The position numbers were made by a program, and so were the translations under genes. From Micromonospora_H sonneratiae (GTDB lineage Bacteria; Actinomycetota; Actinomycetes; Mycobacteriales; Micromonosporaceae), in assembly GCF_042679305.1 (NCBI RefSeq), contig NZ_JBHTMP010000006.1:1-64000 (forward strand): 64,000 bases of DNA, in the 5' to 3' direction. The notes under the pieces are model-generated. The model did not search any database. It was not told the DNA's origin and was given only the letters and a program-made list of their open reading frames with translations. Position 1 is the first letter of the stretch, and the number at the start of each line of letters is the position of its first letter. Shown in pieces: positions 34,394 to 43,414 of this stretch.

Positions 34394-35743
34394 ATGATCG
34401 TCGTGACGGACGACGCGGGCCGGCAGGCCGGTAAGAATGGTCCGGTGCTGAACGCCGCCATGGTGGACCGACTGTGGGAAGCGGCCGGTCCGCTGCTGCG
34501 CCGGACAGGTCCGCTGCCCCGGCCCACCCGACGTAACCTGATGTTCGACAGGATGTTGGCGTTGGTGGTCGGCGTCACGCACGTCTACTACGCCCTCAAC
34601 TACGCCGACAATCTGGTTCACCGGGCCGGGCCGCTCGCGGTGGACGGGCCCCGATTGCCTCCGCTGCCTCCGCCGTTCCTACCGCCGGTGGAGCCGTACA
34701 ACATGTGGGACGCGGCGATCCTGACGCTCGTCGCCGCAGCGCCCCTGGCGGCGCGGCGACGGTATCCACTTGCGGTGCTGTGGGTCGTGATCACCGCTAC
34801 CCTGCTGGTGCCACACCCGAGACTCACCTTCTACGCCTGTGTCGTCGCCTCCTACAGTGCCGCCGCCTACAGTCCGTACCGGGTGGCGACGCTGGCGAGT
34901 CTGCCGGCGGCGGCGCTGGCGGTGGGCGTGTTCCAGGACTCGGCACTCCCCACCGTCCCGAGCAGGTACGCCCCGTTCCTGATCCTGATCCCGATCGCGC
35001 TGGCGGCCAACGGGGTCCGAGCCTGGAAACACCGCGTCGACGAAGGGCGCGCTCGGCTGGCCGTACTCGAGCACCGGCAGGTCGAGGCGCTACGCCGGGC
35101 CGTCGAGCAGGAACGCGCCCGTATCGCCCGAGAACTGCACGACGTGGTGACACACAACGTCAGCGTGATGGTCATCCAGGCCGGGGCCGCCCGGAAGGTC
35201 ATGGACACCGCCCCCGGTCAGGCCCGTGAGGCGCTGCTGGCGGTCGAGGCCGGCGGGCGGGCGGCCATGGCCGAGCTGCGCCACGTCATGGGACTACTGA
35301 CGATGGAGGCTGACGACGGGCGTGATCCGGCGTACACCGCTGACCTGGCACCCCAGCCCGGCCTGGACCGGTTGGATGCCCTCGTCACGCGGGTACGCGA
35401 CACCGGCCTGCCGGTCGAGTTGACCGTGAGTGGGCAGCCATGTCCCGTGCCACCAGGGGTCGAGCTGGCCGCCTACCGGGTGGTGCAGGAGGCGTTGACC
35501 AACACGGTGAAACACGCGGAGGGTGCGGTCTCGGCCGTGACCGTCGAGTACGGTGTCGACCGCCTGCGGGTGGAGGTCACCGACACCGGTGGGCGCCCGG
35601 GTACGTCTGCCGCGACCGGGAACCGACGTGGGCTGATCGGCCTGCGTGAGCGTCTCGCCGTCTACGGCGGAACCCTGCACACCGGGCCGCGCCCGAGCGG
35701 CGGCTACCGTGTCGAGGCGACGATCCCCCTGGCGGGGTCGTGA
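34394..35743 (+). CDS. NarL-type sensor histidine kinase (HisKA_3)
   Basis: The protein has about 449 aa from ATG 34394; GTG 34445 and ATG 34460 are alternatives. Several transmembrane helices occupy residues 60-215 (DAAILTLVAAAPLAARR, LAVLWVVITATLL, YAPFLILIPIALAAN). The DHp helix follows with phosphoacceptor His in RIARELHDVVTHNVSVMVIQ. The HATPase has an N box (EALTNTVKHAEG), VTDTGGRPG and RGLIGLRERLAVYGG. It pairs with the response regulator 22 bases downstream. The neighbouring decayed permease suggests it once controlled an ABC exporter. Confidence 0.92.
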   Translation: MIVVTDDAGRQAGKNGPVLNAAMVDRLWEAAGPLLRRTGPLPRPTRRNLMFDRMLALVVGVTHVYYALNYADNLVHRAGPLAVDGPRLPPLPPPFLPPVEPYNMWDAAILTLVAAAPLAARRRYPLAVLWVVITATLLVPHPRLTFYACVVASYSAAAYSPYRVATLASLPAAALAVGVFQDSALPTVPSRYAPFLILIPIALAANGVRAWKHRVDEGRARLAVLEHRQVEALRRAVEQERARIARELHDVVTHNVSVMVIQAGAARKVMDTAPGQAREALLAVEAGGRAAMAELRHVMGLLTMEADDGRDPAYTADLAPQPGLDRLDALVTRVRDTGLPVELTVSGQPCPVPPGVELAAYRVVQEALTNTVKHAEGAVSAVTVEYGVDRLRVEVTDTGGRPGTSAATGNRRGLIGLRERLAVYGGTLHTGPRPSGGYRVEATIPLAGS

Positions 35744-35765
35744 TCGAGCGAGGCGGGGAGACGAC

Positions 35766-36470
35766 ATGACCGGGTCGCTGCGCGTGGTGGTCGCCGACGA
35801 TCAGGCGCTGGTCCGTACCGGATTCCGGATGATCCTCACGGCCGATGGGATCGACGTGGTCGCCGAGGTGACCAACGGCGTCGAAGCCATCGAGGCCGTT
35901 CGGCGTACCCGGCCGGACGTCGTACTGATGGACATCCGTATGCCGGAGATGGACGGTCTGGAGGCCAACCGACGGATGCTCACCGGTGCCCCGGGGGAAC
36001 CGCGCGTGATCATGTTGACCACGTTCGACCTCGACCACTACGTCTACGCGGCGCTGTCCGCCGGGGCCAGCGGCTTCCTGCTCAAGGACGTCACCCCGGA
36101 ACACCTGGTCGCCGCCGTCCGACTGGTCCGCACCGGCGACGCCCTGCTGGCACCGGCCATTACCCGTCGCCTTATCGAGCGGTTCGCCCACCGTGACCCG
36201 GAGACAGCCGCGGTCCACCGTGACCTGGCCGCGCTGACCCCACGCGAGCTCGAGGTCCTGCGGCTGCTGGCGCACGGACTCAGCAACGCTGAACTCGCCG
36301 GCCGCCTCTATCTTTCCGAGGCGACCGTCAAGACCCACGTCGCCAGGATCCTCGCCAAGCTCAGCCTGCGGGACCGTGTCCAGGCCGTCGTCGTCGCCTA
36401 CCAGACCAGGCCGGTCGGTCCCGGCGACCACGAGGTGGTCCTGTCGTACGGCGACCGGGAGCGGGGGTGA
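35766..36470 (+). CDS. NarL/FixJ-family response regulator
   Basis: This 234-aa protein has a receiver domain (residues 5-120) with the phosphorylation site Asp56 in VLMDIRMPEMDG, preceded by VVVADDQALVRTG, and Lys in FLLKDV. A LuxR helix-turn-helix at about 165-225 follows (LTPRELEVLRLLAHGLSNAE, ATVKTHVARILAKL). ATG 35766 follows GGGGAG. It is the partner of the upstream kinase. No binding site is evident. Confidence 0.94.
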   Translation: MTGSLRVVVADDQALVRTGFRMILTADGIDVVAEVTNGVEAIEAVRRTRPDVVLMDIRMPEMDGLEANRRMLTGAPGEPRVIMLTTFDLDHYVYAALSAGASGFLLKDVTPEHLVAAVRLVRTGDALLAPAITRRLIERFAHRDPETAAVHRDLAALTPRELEVLRLLAHGLSNAELAGRLYLSEATVKTHVARILAKLSLRDRVQAVVVAYQTRPVGPGDHEVVLSYGDRERG

Positions 36471-36612
36471 GCGGCGGGCCACGCCCGTCGATGCGGCGCT
36501 GCGTCGGTGGTTGCGCGACCAGGGTCGCCTCGGGGAGACAGCACCGGCATGATCCGTAACGTCATCGTCGTGCCAGCCCGGCGGCACCGGATCAGTGTGG
36601 GGAGAACAGGAC

Positions 36613-37773
36613 ATGGGCGAGCTGTACCCGCCGATCGAGCCGTACGCGACAGGCATGCTCGATGTCGGCGACGGCAACCTCGTGTACTGGGAGGTCTGTG
36701 GCAGCCCGACCGGTAAGCCCGCGCTCGTCGTCCACGGCGGACCCGGATCAGGGTGCGGTACCGGCGCGCGTCGCTACTTCGATCCGCAGCGGTACCGCAT
36801 CGTCCTGTTCGACCAACGTGGCTGCGGGCGCAGCACACCGCACGCCAGCGACCCCGCGTCCGACCTGCGGCACAACACCACCCGGCACCTGATCGGCGAC
36901 ATGGAGCGCCTGCGCGAACACCTGGGCGTCGAGCGATGGCTGCTGTACGGCGGCTCCTGGGGCTCCACCCTCATCCTGGCCTACGCACAACAGCACCCGC
37001 AGCGCGTGTCCGAGATCGTGATCGCCGGCGTCACCACCATGCGACGATCGGAGATCGACTGGCTCTACCGGGGGGTGGGCCGATTCTTCCCGGAACAGTG
37101 GGAACGCTTCCTCGCCGGTGCCCCCGGCACACCGCGGGACGGTGACGTCGTGGCGGCCTATGCCCGTCTCGTGGAACACCCCGACCCGGCGGTACGGGAG
37201 AAGGCCACCGCCGACTGGTGTACGTGGGAGGACACCGTCCTGTCCGGGGAGACGAACGGTGCCTTCAACCCGTACGGCGACCGTCCTTCGGCGGCCCGGC
37301 TGGCCTTCGTGCGAATCTGCTCCCATTACTTCTCGCACGGTGCGTGGCTAGAGGAAGGCGTGTTGCTGCGTGAGGCCGGCCGGTTGGCTGGTGTCCCCGG
37401 CGTGCTGATACACGGCCGGCGTGACCTGGGAGGTCCCCTCGACACCGCATGGCACCTCCACCGGGCCTGGCCCGACACGGAGTTGATCGTCGTCGAGGAT
37501 GCGGGACACCTTGGCAACGCGACGACACGCGACCACGTACTCCGGGCGATCGACCGGTTCGCCATCGCTGACGAACGCCGGCCGCTCGACCGGGGACAGG
37601 TCGCGGCTCTGCGCCAGGGCACGACGGAACACCACGTGCGGGGAGTCCAGGTACGCCAGCCGTGCGGGGAGCGGCTCCTCGCGTACCCAGTCGGGTTCGA
37701 GGAAGTTCCAGTTCAGCGCCACCTCTGCCTCGATGCTGCCGGCCCGTGCCTCCTCAGCGAGTTGGGTGTATAG
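36613..37773 (+). CDS. pip: proline iminopeptidase with abnormal antisense-derived tail
   Basis: The first about 317 residues are a normal proline iminopeptidase, which cleaves N-terminal proline from peptides in the cytoplasm. They include HGGPGSGCGT, FDQRGCGRS, nucleophile Ser115 in GGSWGS and His in EDAGHLGN. Proteins of this family end near RAIDRFA. Here the frame runs on for about 70 residues (from ERRPLDRGQVAAL) that are simply the antisense of the convergent LRV gene. The native stop appears to have been lost at a recombination junction near 37560-37590. The catalytic core is intact. Confidence 0.88.
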   Translation: MGELYPPIEPYATGMLDVGDGNLVYWEVCGSPTGKPALVVHGGPGSGCGTGARRYFDPQRYRIVLFDQRGCGRSTPHASDPASDLRHNTTRHLIGDMERLREHLGVERWLLYGGSWGSTLILAYAQQHPQRVSEIVIAGVTTMRRSEIDWLYRGVGRFFPEQWERFLAGAPGTPRDGDVVAAYARLVEHPDPAVREKATADWCTWEDTVLSGETNGAFNPYGDRPSAARLAFVRICSHYFSHGAWLEEGVLLREAGRLAGVPGVLIHGRRDLGGPLDTAWHLHRAWPDTELIVVEDAGHLGNATTRDHVLRAIDRFAIADERRPLDRGQVAALRQGTTEHHVRGVQVRQPCGERLLAYPVGFEEVPVQRHLCLDAAGPCLLSELGV

Positions 37774-38517
37774 CCGGTCGCGGGTCCGGGCATCGACGAG
37801 CCGGTGTTGGGCGACGTCGGCCCGTACGCCCGGATCCGGGTCGGTTACCAGCCGCGCAACCGCTTCGGCCGGCAGGGACGGGTTGCGAGCTGCGGCCTGG
37901 CGGACCTCGTTCTCCGGGTCGGTGGCCAGGGCCATGCCGAGTTCGGGGGTCAGCGGTACCCGGTCGGCCACGCGTGCACGGGTGGCCGGATCAGCCAGGC
38001 AGGCCGCGTGCAGTTCCACCGGTACGGATAGGTTCCGGTGCCGGGCTGCGGCTGTCCGTACCGCCGGCTCGGGGTCGGTCAACAGGGCGATGTGGACCTC
38101 GACCGGCCGGTCCCACCACATGTCGGCTACTGCGGTGCGTACGACCGGATCCGGATCCGCAGCCAATCGGTCCCGCGACTGCCCGAACGCCTCTTCCAGG
38201 TCGTCGATGGGCAGGTGGACCGAGCGCTCGGCCAGTTCCCGGACGAAGTTGCGGCGGGCGTCGCGGATACGTTCGTCGTCATCGGTGGCGATTCGGTCCA
38301 GGATCGCCGGTGACACCCGTTGCCGGTCGAGGTGTAACACCATGTGTGGATCGCGGTGCGCCAGGATCTCGAGCGCTACCGGGTCCGGCAGCGTCTTGCG
38401 TCGATGCGACATCACGCCAGCGGCTCGTGGGTGGCGCGCCAGCCGCACCAGGACGTCCTGGGACGCGTTCGGGTTGCGTGCCAGACCCACCAGCTTCGCC
38501 ACTGCACGATCAGCCAC
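37348..38517 (-). CDS. LRV/HEAT-like repeat protein, C-terminally truncated and fused
   Basis: This 389-aa frame has repeats of about 24 residues of the leucine-rich-variant/HEAT type (LVTDPDPGVRADVAQHR, LATDPENEVRQAAARNPSLP). Unlike true LRV proteins, no N-terminal Cys cluster is seen. The paralog at 57182-58447 continues well past the shared motif SPYVCFRR/SPHVVFRR. Here homology stops at AQSRDLSPVE, and the last about 80 residues are antisense of pip. It is therefore probably a broken gene that still has an open frame. Repeat proteins of this sort are presumed binding scaffolds; the function is unknown. Confidence 0.7.
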   Translation of the reverse strand: MADRAVAKLVGLARNPNASQDVLVRLARHPRAAGVMSHRRKTLPDPVALEILAHRDPHMVLHLDRQRVSPAILDRIATDDDERIRDARRNFVRELAERSVHLPIDDLEEAFGQSRDRLAADPDPVVRTAVADMWWDRPVEVHIALLTDPEPAVRTAAARHRNLSVPVELHAACLADPATRARVADRVPLTPELGMALATDPENEVRQAAARNPSLPAEAVARLVTDPDPGVRADVAQHRLVDARTRDRLYTQLAEEARAGSIEAEVALNWNFLEPDWVREEPLPARLAYLDSPHVVFRRALAQSRDLSPVERPAFVSDGEPVDRPEYVVACRRVAKVSRILDDDQLRVGPGPVEVPCGVEGTSQVTPAVYQHAGDTSQPAGLTQQHAFL

Positions 38518-38583
38518 GTCTTACGCTAACCCGACGGCACTCATCCCATCGATTCCGTCACAGGCGTGTGTGAGGATGCCGGA

Positions 38584-39276
38584 ATGGAACAGGTGCTGAG
38601 TCGGCGGGAAGCCTCGGACGCGGTCAGTGACCAGGGGTGGCGGTATCTGCTCGGTGCGTTGCGTACATCGGTGCCCGTCGGCTCGTTGGTCCAGGCGACC
38701 GAGGTGGCGGCGCGGGCGGTGACGGTGTGCGGTGCCGATGCTGATCGTCACCTACGCGTCGACCTCCGGCCGGACCGGGTCATTCTGACCCTGCAGGCGC
38801 TGGACTTGTCGGCGTCGACCGCTCGCGATGTCGACCTTGCGGGTCGGATCTCCGCTGCCATGCGGGACGTCGGGCTACGGACGGAGCCTGAGATCGGTAC
38901 GGGGACTCGGTCGGTCCAGTTTGTGGAGATCGGTATCGACGCGCTCGACATCGCAGCGGTGAGGCCGTTCTGGAAGGCGGTGCTGGGCTACACGGGCGAG
39001 GCGGGAGCCGACGGCCCCGAGGACGCGATCGTCGATCCGGTCGGGCAGGGGCCGGCGATCTGGTTCCAGCAGATGGACGAGCCACGGCCGCAGCGGAATC
39101 GTGTCCACTTCGACATCTGCGTTCCGCACGACGAGGCGTCCCGGCGGATCGAGGCCGCCCTGGCGGCCGGTGGTCGACTCGTCTCCTCGTCCAGGGCGCC
39201 CGCTTTCTGGGTGCTGGCCGACGTCGAGGGTAACGAGGCCTGTGTGACGACCTGGCAGGGCCGGGACGGCTCATAG
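38584..39276 (+). CDS. pterin-dehydratase-like plus VOC (glyoxalase-fold) fusion protein
   Basis: The protein has 230 aa. Residues 1-105 resemble the pterin-4a-carbinolamine dehydratase fold (LTLQALDLSASTARDVDLAG, ending RISAAMRDVGL). Residues 110-228 are a VOC/glyoxalase-like domain (VEIGIDALDIAAVRPFWKAV, HFDICVP, WVLADVEGNEACV). The fusion is widespread in actinobacteria, without a known activity. ATG 38584 is used. It is divergent from the LRV gene with 66 bases between. Confidence 0.82.
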   Translation: MEQVLSRREASDAVSDQGWRYLLGALRTSVPVGSLVQATEVAARAVTVCGADADRHLRVDLRPDRVILTLQALDLSASTARDVDLAGRISAAMRDVGLRTEPEIGTGTRSVQFVEIGIDALDIAAVRPFWKAVLGYTGEAGADGPEDAIVDPVGQGPAIWFQQMDEPRPQRNRVHFDICVPHDEASRRIEAALAAGGRLVSSSRAPAFWVLADVEGNEACVTTWQGRDGS

Positions 39277-39384
39277 CCGGGCTGACCCAGAACATCTACG
39301 GTCGGTGACGCAGTAGGGCGAATGGCGGAACAGCTGTCGGGGTGGTGCCGACTGTTGATCGACCTAGCGGGGCAGACTGCCTGC

Positions 39385-40395
39385 GTGAACTACGACGGTC
39401 ATCCGGTCCCTGACCATCTGCTGATCAACGTCGAGCATCGGGATGACCCGGTCTCGGCGGTTACCGAGGACGATGCGCGTCGTCGTTCGCGTGCCTACCC
39501 GAAACTCCTGTGGGGCGCACCGCTCTTCGGTACGGCCGAGGAGGTCGACGGCCGATGGCGGATCATGAGCCTGCTGGCCGACTGGCCGCAGGCTGCCCGG
39601 GACGGACTCGGTTCCCATTTCCGGCGGCTGCGTAGCGAAACGCCGGACAGTCCCGAGAACGCGGCCGAGCGTAAGGGATATGCGGCAGCGTTCCAGTTGC
39701 TCGACTGGGAAGTGGTCAACGACCTCACGGTCAACGATCGCCGTTACCGGATCATTCGTGCCCAGCCCCTCATCCGTATGGGGGCTGACGGTCCTGAGCC
39801 GCCCAGACCCACCGACCCCGATGTCGCCGTCGATCGCCAGAGCGGCCAGGCGCAGTCTCAGATGGAGGGGTTCGTCATCGACCCCACCGCGAACAGTGGG
39901 CTGTCCGACGCCCTTCTACGGATGGAGATGGTGTCCGCGTTCTACAAGGCGGGAGCGGTGCCCGACGATGTTCGGGGCGACTCCCAGCAGGCGGTGGACA
40001 CCCACCCGAACGTGGTGTTGCTCCCGGTGGGTTTTACCGTCGCCGAGTGTGATGGTGGGAGTTGGCGCCCCCGGTCCCTGTCGACGTACCCGACACCGCA
40101 GGCTGCCCGTGATGCGGCGGCTTTCCGGTTCAGCGACATCATCCCGGACGAGGACGCGTCGTTGGACGAGATCAGGGAGGCATATGCCCGTGCCCTGGAG
40201 CAGTACGAGGCTCCACGCGGCGACGAGTTCGAGCTGAACGGGGTCCGGTGCCGGGTGACCCGGGTCGAGTGCTTCGTCCGGGTCGGCCCGGACGGCCCCG
40301 AGGGACCGCGCCCCTCCGACTGGGATCCGGAGCCGCCGCCGGAACGGCATTTCCAGCAGCTCCGCGAACAGGGCCTGATGGTCGACCCGGACTGA
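39385..40395 (+). CDS. DUF5954 protein
   Basis: The protein has about 336 aa from GTG 39385; an in-frame ATG at 39322 adds 21 residues. It contains two related halves, each ending in a conserved-looking R-hydrophobic-RxGPDGPExPRPSD stretch (RMGADGPEPPRPTDPD; RVGPDGPEGPRPSDWDPEPP). This fits the DUF5954 family of actinobacteria. It is soluble, acidic and without signal. Function is unknown. Confidence 0.75.
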   Translation: MNYDGHPVPDHLLINVEHRDDPVSAVTEDDARRRSRAYPKLLWGAPLFGTAEEVDGRWRIMSLLADWPQAARDGLGSHFRRLRSETPDSPENAAERKGYAAAFQLLDWEVVNDLTVNDRRYRIIRAQPLIRMGADGPEPPRPTDPDVAVDRQSGQAQSQMEGFVIDPTANSGLSDALLRMEMVSAFYKAGAVPDDVRGDSQQAVDTHPNVVLLPVGFTVAECDGGSWRPRSLSTYPTPQAARDAAAFRFSDIIPDEDASLDEIREAYARALEQYEAPRGDEFELNGVRCRVTRVECFVRVGPDGPEGPRPSDWDPEPPPERHFQQLREQGLMVDPD

Positions 40396-40517
40396 CCTCC
40401 GCCCGGTTGCCGTTTCGGGTGGCCGGTGGACCGGCGGCGGGAGGCATACGGTGCCGGGCGGGGCGGCCGGCCTGAGGGGAAGGCGGTACGGGCAGCCGGC
40501 TGGGACACACTGGCAGC

Positions 40518-40976
40518 ATGTGGACCAGGAGATGGGCCGGTGTGCCGCGCGGTGTGCGTATCGTCGTTGCGGCTGCCGTCTGCGTGTTCGTTTATGGCGC
40601 GGTCGTCCACCTGGTCGACGTGTTCGGTGGCAGGGCGGATCTACCCCCATCGACCCCCAACTGGCTGGCCCTCTACTTCGTGTCCCTGACGGTGCTGGAC
40701 CCGGCTGCGGCGCTGCTGCTGGTCCTGCGTCGGGTCGAAGGGCTGGTGCTGGGCTGTGTCGTTCTCACGACCGACGCCGCTGCGAACGCATATGCCAACT
40801 ATCTGCTGGATGACGCCGGGGGAGTCACTCCCGGACGGATCGGACAGGCAGTCATCTCGATGCTGGCCATCGCACTGGCCATGGCAGCGCCACGGGTCGC
40901 GCCATGGCTTGGTGGAGACGGCGCACAGCGCCGGGAGCATGACCGCCGAAACCGTCCGGCGTCGAATTCCCGGTAG
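40518..40976 (+). CDS. integral membrane protein, 152 aa
   Basis: Four hydrophobic helices are visible: VRIVVAAAVCVFVYGAVVHL, WLALYFVSLTVLDPAAALLL, LVLGCVVLTTDAAANAY and IGQAVISMLAIALAMAAP. A charged C-terminal tail follows. No family with a function is recognised. It stands alone before the catabolic island. No good Shine-Dalgarno is seen before ATG 40518. Confidence 0.65.
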   Translation: MWTRRWAGVPRGVRIVVAAAVCVFVYGAVVHLVDVFGGRADLPPSTPNWLALYFVSLTVLDPAAALLLVLRRVEGLVLGCVVLTTDAAANAYANYLLDDAGGVTPGRIGQAVISMLAIALAMAAPRVAPWLGGDGAQRREHDRRNRPASNSR

Positions 40977-41384
40977 CGATCCGTCGGCTGTGTGGGGGGC
41001 GACTTCGGCCGACCGGGGTCCGTCCTGACCGCGAACCGTGGGAAGGGCGGAGCTGTGCAGGTTGGCGGTTCCGGCTCTGACCGGACGGGCCAGTGGCAGG
41101 CGTATTCGATGTTCGATGTAACTGGCCGGGGCGTGCCGGTAACTCGTCGGCGAGGTCGAATGCCCGAGCTTGCCGCCAGCCCGACTCGTGGTTGGCGTCT
41201 GCCGAGGTCAACGGCGTAACCATCCGGAGGCAGGGTTGAGAATGTGACCCAAGACACAGCAAGTCATATACGATCTGGTGTATCTTCCGGTGTATGCGGA
41301 CTGCTGATCAACTTGGGGATCGCATTCTGAGAGGCCAGCTGACCCGCAAACGAGCTATGTCCAAGGCGAGTGGAGGTCCGCTTC
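40977..41384. promoter_or_regulatory. 408-base upstream region of the catabolic island
   Basis: No gene is supported here. From about 41230 the sequence becomes AT-rich. It holds a candidate operator at 41266-41283 and two direct copies of GGTGTAT (41277-41283 and 41290-41296). The ribosome binding site TGGAGGT for ligB lies at 41371-41377. The rest (40977-41230) shows nothing recognisable. Confidence 0.5.
41266..41283. promoter_or_regulatory. candidate GntR operator, ligB promoter
   Basis: ATATAC-N6-GTGTAT is a near-perfect inverted repeat about 100 bases before ligB. Its core ATATACGAT (41266-41274) recurs, as its complement, upstream of the FAH-RraA gene and, with one change, upstream of the gntR gene. 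Confidence 0.5.
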
Positions 41385-42254
41385 ATGGGACAAATCGTTT
41401 CGGCTTCCGCCGTTAGCCATGCCCCTGGCCTCATCGGATTGTTCGATGGCGCCCCGGAGGAGTCAAAGGAGGTCGTGAGGACCTGCTTCAAGCGGATCAA
41501 ACAGGACCTTGAAGAGTCTCGGCCGGACGCGGTCATCATCTTCGCGAACGACCATCTGGCCAACAGCCGGCCGCGAGCCTATCCCGACTTCCTGATCGGT
41601 ATGGCCGACGAGCACGTCGGGCCGGACGAGTGGTTCAAGCCGTGGCTCGGCTGCCGGGACTACACCGTCGCGGGAAACCCGCAGGTGGCCCAGGCGCTGT
41701 TGAACGGGATGGGCAGGCGCGGAATCAGGATGTTCGCCCAGCGCGAGAATCTCCGGTTCGATGACAACATCTCGATTCCCGCGGTCTGGACCGACCTCGA
41801 CCAACTCGGCACGACCCTCGTACCCGTCATGCAGAACGTCACCGTGCCGCCCATGCCAGGCCCCGAAGAGGTGTATCGGATAGGCGTGGCGTTGGCCGAG
41901 ATCATCCGTGAGGACCTGCCCGACGACTATCGGGTGGCGATCATGGGAACCGGCGGACTGAGCCATGAGCCGGGCGGAAAACGCTATTACTACATCGATG
42001 AAGAATTTGATCGATGGTTCCTGGATCTCCTTGTGGCACAGGACCACGAGCGGATTCTCAAAGAGGTGACCATGGAGCGTATGGAGGCCGCCGGCATTGG
42101 CGGGACCACTGAGCTTCTCTCCTGGTTGCTGGTCCTGGGAGCGGTTGGGCAGGTCCCCTGCGAAAACCTGGGATACACCGCCTACACGAACTGGAAGAGC
42201 GGTGTCGGCGGTGTGCTGTGGAAGGTTTCGGATCGAGCCGAGGCGGTGGCCTGA
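41385..42254 (+). CDS. ligB: LigB-type extradiol ring-cleavage dioxygenase, catalytic subunit
   Basis: This 289-aa class III extradiol dioxygenase opens catechol-type rings with Fe(II) and O2. Residues matching the protocatechuate 4,5-dioxygenase site are present: His12 (SHAPGL), His57 (NDHLANS), the acid-base His194 (GTGGLSHEPGG) and Glu243 (GTTELLSW). It overlaps ligA as TGATG, giving the two-subunit form. The ring substrate is not set by sequence; protocatechuate, gallate or a relative is possible. It leads the import and catabolic operon. ATG 41385 follows TGGAGGT. Confidence 0.92.
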   Translation: MGQIVSASAVSHAPGLIGLFDGAPEESKEVVRTCFKRIKQDLEESRPDAVIIFANDHLANSRPRAYPDFLIGMADEHVGPDEWFKPWLGCRDYTVAGNPQVAQALLNGMGRRGIRMFAQRENLRFDDNISIPAVWTDLDQLGTTLVPVMQNVTVPPMPGPEEVYRIGVALAEIIREDLPDDYRVAIMGTGGLSHEPGGKRYYYIDEEFDRWFLDLLVAQDHERILKEVTMERMEAAGIGGTTELLSWLLVLGAVGQVPCENLGYTAYTNWKSGVGGVLWKVSDRAEAVA

Positions 42255-42565
42255 TGGCGCTTGAATCGTTTGATCGTAGCCTCGTATCGCATGACCTTGT
42301 CATGGATCTGAAATGGGACGCGTCCCTACGCGCCCAGTTCGCGGAGGACGAGGAATCTGTGCTGGACCGCTATCCGCTCACCGCAGAGGAGCGCAGCGCG
42401 ATCCAGCAACGGGACTTCAGGCGGCTGTACGACCTGGGCTTCCACCCGTACCTGGGCGGCCAACTCGCCAGGATCATCTACGGCAACGCGGCCGGCGCGG
42501 ACGCGACGCGGGCCGTCAACGCTTTGGTGGAGTCGCTCAACGGCTCGGACAGAGGAGTTCAGTAG
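42254..42565 (+). CDS. ligA: LigA-type dioxygenase small (alpha) subunit
   Basis: This 103-aa helical protein of the LigA family has ESVLDRYPLTAEERSAIQQ and the signature DLGFHPYLGGQLARIIYGN. In LigAB the alpha subunit caps the active site of LigB. Here it lies downstream of ligB with a one-base overlap (TGATG), the reverse of the Sphingobium order. It is followed by the cyclase gene after 3 bases. Confidence 0.9.
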   Translation: MALESFDRSLVSHDLVMDLKWDASLRAQFAEDEESVLDRYPLTAEERSAIQQRDFRRLYDLGFHPYLGGQLARIIYGNAAGADATRAVNALVESLNGSDRGVQ

Positions 42566-42568
42566 GCC

Positions 42569-43414
42569 GTGAGTGATTCGACGATCTCCGCCCTGACCGC
42601 GAAACTGGTCAACCAGGATCGTGTCTTTGACCTGTCCCACCAGATTGCCGTCGGCATTCCGGTGTTTCCGCACCATGTTCCATTCAGCGTAACCCTCAAC
42701 CGGCGGCATGCTGACTCCTTCGCCGAGGAACGCCCCGGCGACACCCGATTCAGCAACGAGGTGATGGTGATGTCCGCGCACACCGCCACACATGTCGACG
42801 CGCTGGGACACTTCTCCCGGTCCGGGCTGCTGCACGGTGGGGTCAGGGCGGAGGACGCCGAGACCCCAAACGGGCTGAACCAACTCGACGCGGCGGAGAT
42901 CCCACCGTTCTTCTGCCGGGGAATTCTGCTCGACGTCGCCGGCTATCGGTCGGTCGATTCGTTGGCCGGCGGTGAGGCGATCTCCCGCGACGAGCTCGAG
43001 CGGGTCGCGGATGCTGCGCAGACGGAGATCCGGGAGAACGACGTCGTGCTGATCCGTACCGGGTGGCAGCGGTACTGGACGGACAGCGAACGCTACAACG
43101 GCAGCGTCGGCCCCGACCGCGAGTATCAGGGCGAAGGTCGTGGCTGGCCCGGAATCGACGCCGGAGCGGCCCGGTGGCTTGCCGACATCGGCGTCAGAGC
43201 GGTCGGTGCAGACACCCCCGTGGTCGAGGTGATCCCGTTCACCGGCGACTCGGTGCACGCCATCCTCCTCGTCGATTCGGCAATTCACATGTTCGAGAAT
43301 CTGGCCCTCGACCAGATTGCCGAGCAGGGGCTCCGTGAGTTCCTGTTCGTGGCCGTTCCCCTGCCACTACGCGGGGCCACCGGTTCCCCCGTACGGCCGT
43401 TGGCGATCGTGTGA
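42569..43414 (+). CDS. cyclase-family metal-dependent hydrolase (kynurenine formamidase-like)
   Basis: This 281-aa protein of the cyclase/KynB family has the zinc motif HTATHVDALGHF (HxTHxDxxxH) at about 70-81. It also has FDLSHQIAVGIPVFP at the N terminus and VGADTPVVEVIPF later. Relatives hydrolyse amides (N-formylkynurenine) or cyclic and lactone bonds. Within this operon it could open a lactone or remove an N-acyl group. GTG 42569 follows ligA by 3 bases and the stop overlaps livG. Confidence 0.87.
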   Translation: MSDSTISALTAKLVNQDRVFDLSHQIAVGIPVFPHHVPFSVTLNRRHADSFAEERPGDTRFSNEVMVMSAHTATHVDALGHFSRSGLLHGGVRAEDAETPNGLNQLDAAEIPPFFCRGILLDVAGYRSVDSLAGGEAISRDELERVADAAQTEIRENDVVLIRTGWQRYWTDSERYNGSVGPDREYQGEGRGWPGIDAGAARWLADIGVRAVGADTPVVEVIPFTGDSVHAILLVDSAIHMFENLALDQIAEQGLREFLFVAVPLPLRGATGSPVRPLAIV

